DNA from: an uncultured Oscillibacter sp.
GTDB taxonomy: Bacteria > Bacillota > Clostridia > Oscillospirales > Oscillospiraceae
DNA length: 13,113 nt
Direction: 5' to 3'
NCBI GenBank assembly: GCA_910588005.1
Contig: CAJUQM010000053.1
Coordinates: 1 to 13,113 of the forward strand
The notes under the pieces were generated by a model. The model was not told the DNA's origin, did not search any database, and saw nothing but the letters and a program-made list of their open reading frames with translations. Of this stretch, positions 6,576-13,113 are shown piece by piece (position 1 is the first letter of the stretch; the number at the start of each line of letters is the position of its first letter). The translations under genes were made by a program, and so were the position numbers.

Positions 6576-6817
6576 AGCCATGTCGTCTGAAAGAGAGTAT
6601 CCCGCATCCATCGTGCAGATCACCGCAGGTCCACCTGCGGTGGCCCAGGAAGCCGCACAGCAGTATTCTTCCGGGATGCCTCCGGCGCCGTCCTGGCCGC
6701 CATGGTCTCTCCCCCGGGGGCGGAAACGGCATGGTACCGGGCCGCCTTCCAGGGGAGTAAAGCGGCGAGCCGCCGCGCCGCTTCATTTTAAAGGGCAGGC
6801 CCTCTTTGCGCCCTTCG
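6576..6817. other. Intergenic segment with a second palindrome and no clear gene
   Basis: No gene is supported in these 242 bases. ACCGCAGGT-CC-ACCTGCGGT is a perfect 9-bp inverted repeat at 6622-6641. One plus-strand frame reads VFFRDASGAVLAAMVSPPGA and then ETAWYRAAFQGSKAA (about 6663-6765), which looks faintly like protein, but it has no start signal or recognisable family and could be another remnant. Confidence 0.4.
6760..6783 (-). terminator. Weak candidate terminator of the exporter/SLH operon
   Basis: AAGCGGCG and CGCCGCTT pair across an 8-nt loop, 35 nt beyond the SLH gene stop in the minus direction. Only three T follow, so efficiency is doubtful. A shorter imperfect hairpin at about 6787-6804 is even closer but has no T-run. 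Confidence 0.3.
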
Positions 6818-8662
6818 CTATCTTTCCTCTGCGATAATTACCCGAATCTGCCCGCCGGCGGGGCAGCCGAAATTGTCGTAGTACCCTGTCAGCGTATACG
6901 CCTCCGCATTGATATTAGTAAGATCTGTCTGATAGAAGGTGCCGCTTTGCCGGAGATATACCTGCACATGATCCGCCAGCTCATAGATCTTATCATCTGT
7001 CCTGGCAGTCAGGGTCCCCAAGGAGGCCAGTCTCACGGCAGTGGTGTTCTTCATAGACTTGATGGAGCCGTCACTGTTATACCGAATTGCCAAGCCGCCG
7101 GTTTTAACCGCGTACTTCGCACTGTTGGAGACCGTCTTGACATCTCCGTCCACAATGTATGTATACTGCATATTGATATCCATGCCGCCCTCCTGAGAGA
7201 GGTCATTGGCTGCGGAGAGATAGCCGTAGGTCCAGGTATCCCCGGTAGCGTCCTCCAGAATCAGGCGGTCAACCGCTCCGTTTTTGTCCAGCGTATAGTA
7301 CCGGACCATTTTATTGGTGAGGGTCTTTCCCGCCAGCCGGGAGACGTCCACCGCGGCATAGCTCCCGTCACTGGCGGTGTCCAGAATCTGAATGTCCTCC
7401 GACAGCGGAAGATCTCCCAGCTTTGCGGTGTTTTTGTCAATCGTACCGCTGACGGATCTCCCGGAGACCCCCTTGACTGTGACGCCGCCGCCGGAAACAG
7501 AGACGGAGACCAGATGTCCCGCCGAAGAGGTCCCTTTATCCACCGTAAAGGAACGCAAGACCCCATCCGTGCAGATCACATCAACTTTTGTTCGGACCTG
7601 TGCCGCGTTTTCGGTATCCAGCACCCGCTCTGTGGAGGTGATAACGCCGAAATAAACGGTATCCACCGCCTCGCCGGTGAGGATCTCCACCACGCCGCCG
7701 TTCATGCCCAGAAGCAGCGTGACCACCCGTCCCGCGGAGCCGCCGCCCATGGCGGAGAGCTGATAGGCAGCGGAGGCACTCTCAATCTCATAGGTGTTCC
7801 CGGAGATGGTCACAGAGGCCGGATCGGTGGCGCTGGGCAGCAGCGCCTCAATCTTTCCGGAGACCCGGTCCGTATAGATCCACGCCGTACCCGCGCCTTC
7901 GCTGTAATAGTAGACATCGTATTCGCTCAGCGCCGGGCTGTCTGTCAATTCCCCGTTCCGGTAGACGGTGGCGGCAAAGGCCGGCAGAGCCGTACCGCTC
8001 CGGGCAACATAGGGACCGCTGAGATTGTCCAGAGCCACCGTGGTGTAGTTGACCTGGCCGTTGGTGACCGTATATCCCAGGGTCGCGGCATAGGTTTGGC
8101 CGCTGCTGGTCTGTGCCGTCAAAAGATTATAGAAGAGATTCGCACAGTCCTGGCGGGTCAGCGATTGTCCGCGAACGGCGCTGACCTGATCCCGCAGTCC
8201 CAGTGCGCTTGCCTTGCTGAGCTGTGCCTGGGGGAAGGAACCCGCCAAAGACGAGGCGCTGTACCCCAGGAGCTTCAGCAGCGCTGCGCAGGCTTCCTCC
8301 AGCGTCACTGTTTTCTCCGGGCGGAAGGTTCCGTCCGTATATCCCGTCATCCACCCCTGCCGGATGGCCAGCTGAATGGCCTCCGAAGCCCAATAACCGT
8401 TTTTCACATCCTTGAACAGGGAGTAGCCGCCGCCCTCCCGGCTGACGCTGTCCCTATAGGACGATGCCGCCGCCAGCATGAAGGCAAATTCCGCCCGGCT
8501 GACAGCGCCGGAGAGACCGGTATTGCCGCGCTCGTCTCCCTTGAGGATTCCCAACGCCCTGACCGTTTGAACCGCGCCGGTCCCAAGGTCCGCCGCAAAA
8601 GCGGGAACCGTCAGGGAAGCCAGCAGGCAATATGTCAGAATTGCCGTCAATATCCGTTTCAT
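6818..8662 (-). CDS. Secreted S-layer-homology (SLH) domain protein
   Basis: A 614-aa exported protein. A classic signal peptide, MKRILTAILTYCLLASLTVP-AFA, is followed by a likely cleavage after residue 23. Three SLH-type segments follow, at about 28-70 (degenerate), 81-134 (best, with YWASEAIQLAIRQGWMTGY, the DGTFRPEKTVTLEEACAALL motif) and 141-184. SLH modules bind pyruvylated wall polymers and so tether proteins to the cell envelope. Residues about 190-614 are rich in Ser, Thr, Gly and Val with many short strand-like repeats, suggesting beta-structure; I know no family for this part. GGAGG lies 10 nt before the ATG, and the gene begins 17 nt after the exporter permease stop with no promoter between. 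It is therefore likely co-transcribed with the exporter, and may be its wall-side partner or cargo. Confidence 0.88.
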   Translation of the reverse strand: MKRILTAILTYCLLASLTVPAFAADLGTGAVQTVRALGILKGDERGNTGLSGAVSRAEFAFMLAAASSYRDSVSREGGGYSLFKDVKNGYWASEAIQLAIRQGWMTGYTDGTFRPEKTVTLEEACAALLKLLGYSASSLAGSFPQAQLSKASALGLRDQVSAVRGQSLTRQDCANLFYNLLTAQTSSGQTYAATLGYTVTNGQVNYTTVALDNLSGPYVARSGTALPAFAATVYRNGELTDSPALSEYDVYYYSEGAGTAWIYTDRVSGKIEALLPSATDPASVTISGNTYEIESASAAYQLSAMGGGSAGRVVTLLLGMNGGVVEILTGEAVDTVYFGVITSTERVLDTENAAQVRTKVDVICTDGVLRSFTVDKGTSSAGHLVSVSVSGGGVTVKGVSGRSVSGTIDKNTAKLGDLPLSEDIQILDTASDGSYAAVDVSRLAGKTLTNKMVRYYTLDKNGAVDRLILEDATGDTWTYGYLSAANDLSQEGGMDINMQYTYIVDGDVKTVSNSAKYAVKTGGLAIRYNSDGSIKSMKNTTAVRLASLGTLTARTDDKIYELADHVQVYLRQSGTFYQTDLTNINAEAYTLTGYYDNFGCPAGGQIRVIIAEER

Positions 8663-8679
8663 ATCATTGATTCCTCCAA

Positions 8680-9876
8680 TCAGTCATATCGTAATGCGTC
8701 GATGGGATTCAGCCGCGCCGCTTTTTTTGCGGGGAGATAGCCGAAGGTGATACCGATGGCGGCGGAGATGCCGAAGGCCAGCAATACCGCCCCCATGGAC
8801 GGCGATACCGTCAGGGCCGTGTCCATCAGCGCGGTGATGACCACTGTCGCGGCGCTGGAGAGCACATAGCCCAGCAGAATGCCCAGGATGCCGCCCAGCC
8901 CGGAGGTTGTGGCCGCCTCCATGACAAACTGGCGGAGAATACTGCCCTCCTTGGCGCCAAGGGCCTTGCGGATCCCGATCTCCTTCGTCCGCTCCGTGAC
9001 GGAAACCAGCATGATATTCATGATCCCGATGCCGCCCACCAGGAGGGAGATCCCCGCGATGACCGCCAGAATCGTGATAACCACATTGATCATGCCGGTC
9101 ATTGTATCCAGCATTTCGGACATGCTGACCACCATGTAGGCGTTGGAGTCATGGAACACCCCGTAGAGGCTGTTCTCCACCAGCTCCTTGGCGGCGGCCG
9201 CCTGCTCCTCGTCCACCAGGGTGAAGATGTAGCTGTTCACGGTTCCCATCTTGGAGAGCCGGGCCGCTGTGGAATAGGGTAGATACACGCAGTCGTCGGT
9301 ACCGCCCTCCTCCATCTCCCCGGCCTCCTGCGCCATAACGCCGATAATCGTCAGCTGGTTTCCGCCGATCCGGACGGTTTTTCCCACCGCGTCTCCGCCG
9401 TAGTAATTGGCGGCGAGGTAGCTTCCCACTGTGCAGACGGACCGCCGGTTCTGTATATCCATGTACTGAAGGCTCCGGCCCTGGGCAATCTCATAGCCGC
9501 TCATGGAAAAATACTCCTCGCTGACGCCGGAGACGCTGGTGGCGTCCAGCGCCTCTGTTCCCGCTTTGACCGTTCCCATCATACTGACCGTGGGTGATAC
9601 CGCTTCCAGCAGCGCCGGATTCTCCTCCGCAATAGCATACATATCCTTCACAGAGACGCTGCGGGAGGACCCCCGGCCCATGATCTGCACCGTCAGTGTG
9701 TCGGTGCCCAAGCTGGAAAAGCTGTCTGCCATGTAATTTCGCATCCCATTGCCCAGTCCAACGATGACAATGACCGCCGTCACACCGATGATAATACCCA
9801 GCATGGTTAAAAAGGTGCGGGTCTTGCTGCTCCAGATATTTTTCAAAGACAGGGTAAAGGTCTCGTGGATACTCAT
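8680..9876 (-). CDS. MacB-type ABC transporter permease (FtsX fold)
   Basis: Membrane subunit of a MacAB-like exporter, 398 aa. Topology is the MacB pattern: one N-terminal helix (about 22-42, in TFLTMLGIIIGVTAVIVIVG), a large extracytoplasmic domain (about 43-260, MacB periplasmic core type) and three C-terminal helices (about 264-291, 326-350, 361-383). The FtsX signature is clear in SVTERTKEIGIRKALGAKEG (292-311), the coupling region to the ATPase, and in the tail PAKKAARLNPIDALRYD. Its start overlaps the ATPase stop by 4 bp (ATGA). In this class ATP hydrolysis drives a mechanical movement of the outer domain, pushing substrates outward rather than through the membrane helices. The Gram-positive relatives (YknXYZ type) protect against toxic peptides. 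The substrate here is unknown. Confidence 0.93.
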   Translation of the reverse strand: MSIHETFTLSLKNIWSSKTRTFLTMLGIIIGVTAVIVIVGLGNGMRNYMADSFSSLGTDTLTVQIMGRGSSRSVSVKDMYAIAEENPALLEAVSPTVSMMGTVKAGTEALDATSVSGVSEEYFSMSGYEIAQGRSLQYMDIQNRRSVCTVGSYLAANYYGGDAVGKTVRIGGNQLTIIGVMAQEAGEMEEGGTDDCVYLPYSTAARLSKMGTVNSYIFTLVDEEQAAAAKELVENSLYGVFHDSNAYMVVSMSEMLDTMTGMINVVITILAVIAGISLLVGGIGIMNIMLVSVTERTKEIGIRKALGAKEGSILRQFVMEAATTSGLGGILGILLGYVLSSAATVVITALMDTALTVSPSMGAVLLAFGISAAIGITFGYLPAKKAARLNPIDALRYD

Positions 9877-10610
9877 GCTGTACCCCCCATTCCCGCCGCC
9901 TTCGGTGTGACCACCGCCTCCGGCCCATGGGCGTCGCCGTCGTAGACCACATGGCCGTCCTCCAGGCGGATAATCCGCTGGGCCTGGACCGCGATGGAGT
10001 TGTCGTGGGTAATCAGAACAACCGTGTTTCCCGCCCGGTGGAGCTGCTGGAGAAGGTTCAGCACCTCCCGGCTGGTGTGGGAATCCAGAGCGCCGGTTGG
10101 CTCGTCGGCCAAAATCACAGCCGGCTCTCCCACTAAGGCCCTGGCAACCGAGACCCGCTGCTGCTGTCCGCCGGAGAGCTGACTGGGGCGGTGGCGGAGC
10201 TTGCCGCCCAAGCCCACCAGCTCCAGCGCGACTCTGGCCCGCTCATGCCGCTCTGCCATCGGAATCCCGGCATACATCATGGGGACCTCCACATTCTCCA
10301 AAAGCGTCAGCTTGGGAAGCAGGTTGTACTGCTGGAAGATGAACCCCAGAAGCTCGTTGCGAATCTCCGCCAGCTCGTTTTTGTCCATCTGTCCCACGTC
10401 CCGGCCATCCAGCAGATAGGTGCCGGAGGAGGGCACATCCAGACAGCCGATGATATTCATGCAGGTGGACTTTCCGGAGCCGGACTGTCCCACAATGGCA
10501 ACAAACTCCCCCTTTTGAATTCCCATGGAGATATGGTCCGCCGCGGCGATGGTCTCGCCGCCCATCTTGTAGTGCTTGCAGACATCCCGAAACTCAATCA
10601 GTGCGCTCAT
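9873..10610 (-). CDS. ABC transporter ATP-binding protein, MacB/LolD type
   Basis: The 245-aa ATPase of the exporter, the usual size. Motifs are intact: Walker A GQSGSGKST (41-49), Q-loop in GFIFQQYNLLP (89-99), signature LSGGQQQR (145-152), Walker B VILADEPTGALDS (165-177) with E170, and switch H202 in LITHD. The NIIGCLD segment after Walker A and PTGALD are characteristic of the MacB/LolD/FtsE group that works with FtsX-fold permeases. It overlaps the fusion-protein gene and the permease gene by 4 bp each (ATGA junctions), which implies coupled translation and matched amounts of all three subunits. Confidence 0.95.
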   Translation of the reverse strand: MSALIEFRDVCKHYKMGGETIAAADHISMGIQKGEFVAIVGQSGSGKSTCMNIIGCLDVPSSGTYLLDGRDVGQMDKNELAEIRNELLGFIFQQYNLLPKLTLLENVEVPMMYAGIPMAERHERARVALELVGLGGKLRHRPSQLSGGQQQRVSVARALVGEPAVILADEPTGALDSHTSREVLNLLQQLHRAGNTVVLITHDNSIAVQAQRIIRLEDGHVVYDGDAHGPEAVVTPKAAGMGGTA

Positions 10611-12292
10611 CTGCCGGGTCCTCCTCCCATACCGTCTCCGGGACCCCCGCCGGGCATGCCTCCGCCCATGGGAACGCCGCCCATACCGCCAAACACCATC
10701 ATGCCGCTGTCTCCGGAGGAGGGGATGTAGGCGGCGGTATCGCCCTCCTGAAGGCCGGAGAGAATCTGGGCATAGCTGTCATCGCTGACACCGGCCTCCA
10801 CAGAGACATAGACATAGCCCTCCGGGGCCTCCCGCTCCTCCGCACCCGACGCGCTGGGGGAGTCCTCCGTGATTAAAGCCAGATTTCCCCGGCTCACCGC
10901 CTCCACCGGCACGGCAAGGACATTCTCCGCCTGTTCCAGAACAATCTCCGCATCCACGTTCATACCGGGACGAAGGCCCTCCGTCTCTTCAATCCGAACC
11001 GTGGCGGGATAGGAGGTCACACCGCCGCTGGTGGTTCCCAGAACGGAAACCTTGGTGATGACACCGGTGTAGGTCCGGCCCTCCGCGGCCTCCGCTGTGA
11101 TTTGGACGGACTGTCCTACCGCCACCTTGCCGATATCCAGCTCGTCAATGTCCATGGTCATCTCCAGATAGCTCAGGTCGTAGATGGTGCAGAGGGTTTT
11201 TCCGCTCTCTACGGTGTCTCCGGACTTGTACTGCTTATCCACCACCGTCCCCTCGATGGGGGAGGTGATGGTATAGTTATCCAGCTGGTTCTGGGTGCTG
11301 TCCATGGAGAGCTCCGCGTTCCGCAAGCTGTCCCGGGCGCTCAGGATGGAATTCTCCAACGCGTCGCCGCCCAGGGTCACCAGCGTCTGACCCTTTGAGA
11401 CGGAGCTGCCCTCCCGAACGTGGACGGCGGCCACTGTGCCGGAGAGGCTGGCGGCAACGGTGCTCTCCGCCTGATAGGTAAAGGTGCCGGAGGCGGCGCA
11501 TCCCACGCCGCCGATGGTGACGGAGGCCGCCTGTTCCACCCCCAGCCCGCCGGGATTTTTTACAGAGACCGTCACGTTCCGTGTCACGGTATTTCCCGTG
11601 CCCACAATGTCACTGCCGGAGACGGCGCAAACCGTACCCTCCAGGGTCTCAAAGGAGCCGTCCAGCAGGACCTCCGCCGCCTGACCTGTATAGAATCCCT
11701 TGGCGTCATCCGCCGGGAAGGGAACGGTGAGCTTCATGGTGGTGCTGTCCCGGATGACGGCGATCTCCTGTCCCGGTGAAACCTCGTCTCCCACCTCTAC
11801 TGCAAGGCTGAACAGCGTGCCGGAGACCGCAGCCTTGATATTTCCGCTGTCCGCCGCGTCCGCATAGTTCCGCTGGGCCTGGTTCAGGGAAATCTGGGAC
11901 TTTTCGATGTTGTTGGCCGCATCGGAGCTGTCGATCTCGTAGAGAACGGTGTCCTTCTCCACCAGATCCCCCTCTTCAAAATCCGCTGTAAGGATGTCGC
12001 CCTCCACCAAGGTGGTCACGGTGTAGGAATTGGCGGGGAGGAGCGTCCCGCTGCCGGTGAGGGTGCTGGCAATGGTGCGCCGCTCCACAGGCGCCTCCAG
12101 ATAGGCTGCCTCCCCCCGGCCTCTTCCGCGGCCCCGGAATACCAGGACCGCGGCAATCAGAAGGATTGCGGCAGCCGCCGCAAGTAAAAGCCATTTTCGT
12201 TGAATGGGTCCCTTTCTCCTCCAAGCGGCGGCCAGCGCACGCCTGACGTGCGTCGATTTTTCTAAAGCTGCTCCCATGGTTGTCAACTCCAT
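10607..12292 (-). CDS. Membrane fusion protein of the MacAB-like exporter (HlyD/RND type), unusually long
   Basis: The adaptor subunit, 561 aa, longer than MacA-type proteins (roughly 370-400 aa). A basic cytoplasmic N-terminus precedes one anchor helix (about 34-52), then an RGRGRGRG linker (53-60). Outside, lipoyl-like strands occur at about 93-120, 153-181 (AVSGTLFSLAVEVGDEVSPG), 280-308 and 341-371 (SPIEGTVVDKQYKSGDTVES), with short helical hairpin segments at about 122-150 and 310-340. A beta-barrel and membrane-proximal part follow (about 375-525). The tail (about 531-561) is Gly, Met and Pro rich (MVFGGMGGVPMGGG). The chosen ATG is 1 nt after the upstream stop. An alternative ATG at 12277 has GGAG 9 nt before it and would drop five residues. 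It should link the MacB-type permease to the envelope outside; no outer-membrane channel gene is nearby. Confidence 0.9.
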   Translation of the reverse strand: MELTTMGAALEKSTHVRRALAAAWRRKGPIQRKWLLLAAAAAILLIAAVLVFRGRGRGRGEAAYLEAPVERRTIASTLTGSGTLLPANSYTVTTLVEGDILTADFEEGDLVEKDTVLYEIDSSDAANNIEKSQISLNQAQRNYADAADSGNIKAAVSGTLFSLAVEVGDEVSPGQEIAVIRDSTTMKLTVPFPADDAKGFYTGQAAEVLLDGSFETLEGTVCAVSGSDIVGTGNTVTRNVTVSVKNPGGLGVEQAASVTIGGVGCAASGTFTYQAESTVAASLSGTVAAVHVREGSSVSKGQTLVTLGGDALENSILSARDSLRNAELSMDSTQNQLDNYTITSPIEGTVVDKQYKSGDTVESGKTLCTIYDLSYLEMTMDIDELDIGKVAVGQSVQITAEAAEGRTYTGVITKVSVLGTTSGGVTSYPATVRIEETEGLRPGMNVDAEIVLEQAENVLAVPVEAVSRGNLALITEDSPSASGAEEREAPEGYVYVSVEAGVSDDSYAQILSGLQEGDTAAYIPSSGDSGMMVFGGMGGVPMGGGMPGGGPGDGMGGGPGR

Positions 12293-12293
12293 T

Positions 12294-12488
12294 CTACTGC
12301 CGCAGGGTAATGCGGTCGATTTCTGTCTGGATCTCTGCCAGCTGTGCTTGAATGCGCTCCTGCGCCTTTTCGTCGCCGAGCTGGAGCGCCAGCAGCATCT
12401 GCCGGTTCAGGGAGAACTGCTGATCCCGCAGGGTGTTCAGCGTGATTCCCCGTCCAACCAGCGCCTCCCTAAGTTTCTGATCATTCAT
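12294..12488 (-). CDS. Small helical protein leading the exporter operon
   Basis: A 64-aa protein that I do not recognise. Its start has GGAGAAA (12494-12500) at good spacing, and its stop is 1 nt from the fusion-protein ATG, so it is probably translated and coupled to it. The sequence is almost all predicted helix, charged, with heptad-like leucines and glutamines (LNRQMLLALQLGDEKAQERI, then QAQLAEIQTEIDRITL), suggesting a coiled coil. There is no signal peptide or membrane segment, so it is cytoplasmic. Position suggests a regulator, chaperone or ATPase-binding partner of the exporter, but no function can be assigned. Confidence 0.7.
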   Translation of the reverse strand: MNDQKLREALVGRGITLNTLRDQQFSLNRQMLLALQLGDEKAQERIQAQLAEIQTEIDRITLRQ

Positions 12489-12560
12489 AATAATTTCTCC
12501 ATGTTTCTCGCCTTTTTCGCCCAGATGCCATCGCCGCTATTTCAGGAGAACATTTGTCAA

Positions 12561-12591
12561 GGGGGATTTCACCCAAAAGATGAAATCCCCC
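12561..12591 (-). terminator. Hairpin between the DUF4177 gene and the exporter operon
   Basis: GGGGGATTTCA (12561-12571) and TGAAATCCCCC (12581-12591) form a perfect 11-bp stem with a 9-nt loop, 36 nt past the DUF4177 stop. In the minus direction only TT follows, then GACA, so termination may be partial. The same bases form TTGACA, a perfect -35 box, but no -10 box lies 16-18 bp beyond. It may act as a leaky terminator that lets the strong upstream promoter feed the exporter operon. Confidence 0.55.
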
Positions 12592-12627
12592 CGATAAACT
12601 GGAAGCTGTCTTATACATCTGTTAGAG

Positions 12628-12828
12628 TTACTGCTGCTTTCTGAATGTAATTACAAATCCCCCTTTAATCTGTACGGATGTCGCCATGTAATCGTATGTC
12701 ACAAGTTCCCATCCATCAGCAGCCCTTTCGTTGATTAACTGGTCTAATACTGCTATATCGTTTGCGTCTGCTTTGTCGGAAAACCACTTGGTTCCGACCA
12801 TCAAAATTTCTGTTTTGTAAGTGTACAT
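12628..12828 (-). CDS. DUF4177-family small protein
   Basis: A 66-aa cytoplasmic protein. The pattern MYTYKTEIL, a helix with LDQLINERAADGWELVTYD (the GWELV block at 39-43), and a final strand GGFVITFRK match DUF4177, a family of small alpha/beta proteins of unknown function common in Firmicutes. Length is normal. AGGAGG (12838-12843) lies 9 nt before the ATG, and a near-consensus promoter sits upstream at 12900-12928. It is followed by a hairpin and then the exporter operon on the same strand. Confidence 0.85.
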   Translation of the reverse strand: MYTYKTEILMVGTKWFSDKADANDIAVLDQLINERAADGWELVTYDYMATSVQIKGGFVITFRKQQ

Positions 12829-12891
12829 GATTTATTTCCTCCTATTATTAATCATAGTTTCAAAATACAGATTCCGATTTTTCGAATTGGC

Positions 12892-12928
12892 ACTAGCCTA
12901 GTATACCATCAGTGTAAGCACTTTTCAA
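12892..12928 (-). promoter_or_regulatory. Strong promoter with overlapping palindrome upstream of the DUF4177 gene
   Basis: On the minus strand TTGAAA (12928-12923), a 17-bp spacer and TATACT (12905-12900) give a near-consensus sigma-A promoter. The palindrome ACTAG-C-CTAGT (12892-12902) overlaps the -10 and the expected start site, an ideal place for a repressor. The leader to the DUF4177 ATG would be about 65 nt. With a leaky hairpin at 12561-12591 it could also supply the exporter operon, for which I find no other good promoter. Confidence 0.75.
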
Positions 12929-12935
12929 TCCTCTT

Positions 12936-13112
12936 TTATAGAAGCGGAGTAGTAGCAAGCAATGCCCCGGTATATACCCGGCGCAGCTTGTTGGTGGCCG
13001 ATGGTCCCCAAGCCCCTAGTGCATCGGCGAAGCTCTGCCCGATGCAAAAGCCGCCGTTGGCGTCTGCTGGTATATACTGGCAGGGAAGGACACCCCTTGG
13101 CGGAGCCGCCCC
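12936..13112 (-). CDS. C-terminal part of an unidentified reading frame, cut by the window edge
   Basis: A minus-strand frame enters from the right edge and runs 58 codons to a stop at 12936-12938. Its translation looks like real protein (VLPCQYIPADANGGFCIGQS, then FADALGAWGPSATNKLRRVY, TGALLATTPLL), with conserved-looking Gly, Trp and aromatic positions. It may be the tail of a gene carried by a conjugative or other mobile element; that is a vague recollection of similar sequence, not a match I can verify. The stretch also contains the repeated octamer GTATATAC (12970-12977 and 13070-13077) and an inverted repeat TGCATCGG/CCGATGCA (13020-13046), so a structured non-coding region is the alternative. 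Confidence 0.4.
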   Translation of the reverse strand, partial: GAAPPRGVLPCQYIPADANGGFCIGQSFADALGAWGPSATNKLRRVYTGALLATTPLL

Positions 13113-13113
13113 C

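Noticed and set aside
6806..8740. A 644-codon open frame on the plus strand opposite the SLH gene
   Set aside because: It is the complement of a clear gene with signal peptide and SLH motifs. Its translation is rich in Arg, Gly, His and Pro with no family resemblance. Such shadows are common in GC-rich coding DNA.
12520..12560. Promoter for the exporter operon from the TTGACA at about 12557-12562 on the minus strand
   Set aside because: The -35 box is perfect, but 16-18 bp further the sequence is GC-rich with no recognisable -10 box.
1..13113. CRISPR array, rRNA, complete tRNA, intact insertion sequence or riboswitch
   Set aside because: No regularly spaced direct repeats, no RNA gene signatures, no transposase frame and no recognisable riboswitch core were found on either strand.

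Overview
The window looks like chromosome from a GC-rich member of the Clostridia, probably a gut Oscillospiraceae-type bacterium. This is inferred from strong AGGAGG-type ribosome binding sites, a BcrA-like ABC module, a secreted S-layer-homology (SLH) protein and a MacB-type exporter, not from any marker gene. It has three parts: a plus-strand regulatory/ABC module (about 160-3733), a zone of small regulators and gene debris (about 3734-6817), and a minus-strand exporter operon with a short accessory segment at the right edge (about 6818-13113).

Left module. A consensus-quality promoter (161-189) leads into an OmpR-family response regulator, a BcrA-like ABC ATPase, a six-helix ABC-2 permease and a short histidine kinase, closed by a perfect 15-bp hairpin terminator (3696-3733). 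The kinase sits at the end of the operon behind the transporter. It has only one N-terminal membrane segment and no outside sensor domain, so the transporter is a likely source of its signal. The nearest known logic is peptide-antibiotic sensing and resistance.

Middle zone. 3792-4152 holds what may be a decayed minus-strand gene, readable only in two frames. An HxlR-type regulator (minus) and an MBL-fold-like protein (plus) diverge from a 284-bp region with several inverted repeats. The MBL-like protein lacks the usual HxHxDH metal motif. Next come a broken ADP-ribose-binding macrodomain gene (N-terminus and domain core out of frame, the piece between them missing), fused directly to the C-terminal end of another unidentified gene, then an 18-bp perfect inverted repeat. 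The zone appears to have been shaped by deletions.

Right operon, read from high to low coordinates: a 64-aa helical protein, an unusually long membrane fusion protein with what look like two tandem lipoyl/hairpin units and a Gly/Met-rich tail, a MacB/LolD-type ATPase, a MacB-type permease and a secreted SLH protein. Junctions are 1 nt, ATGA overlap, ATGA overlap and 17 nt, so the five are probably made together. The SLH protein could be the wall-facing part of the exporter; this is the best candidate for an undescribed system here. Upstream lie a DUF4177 gene with its own strong promoter and an operator-like palindrome, and an edge-truncated reading frame (12936-13112) that may belong to a mobile element.
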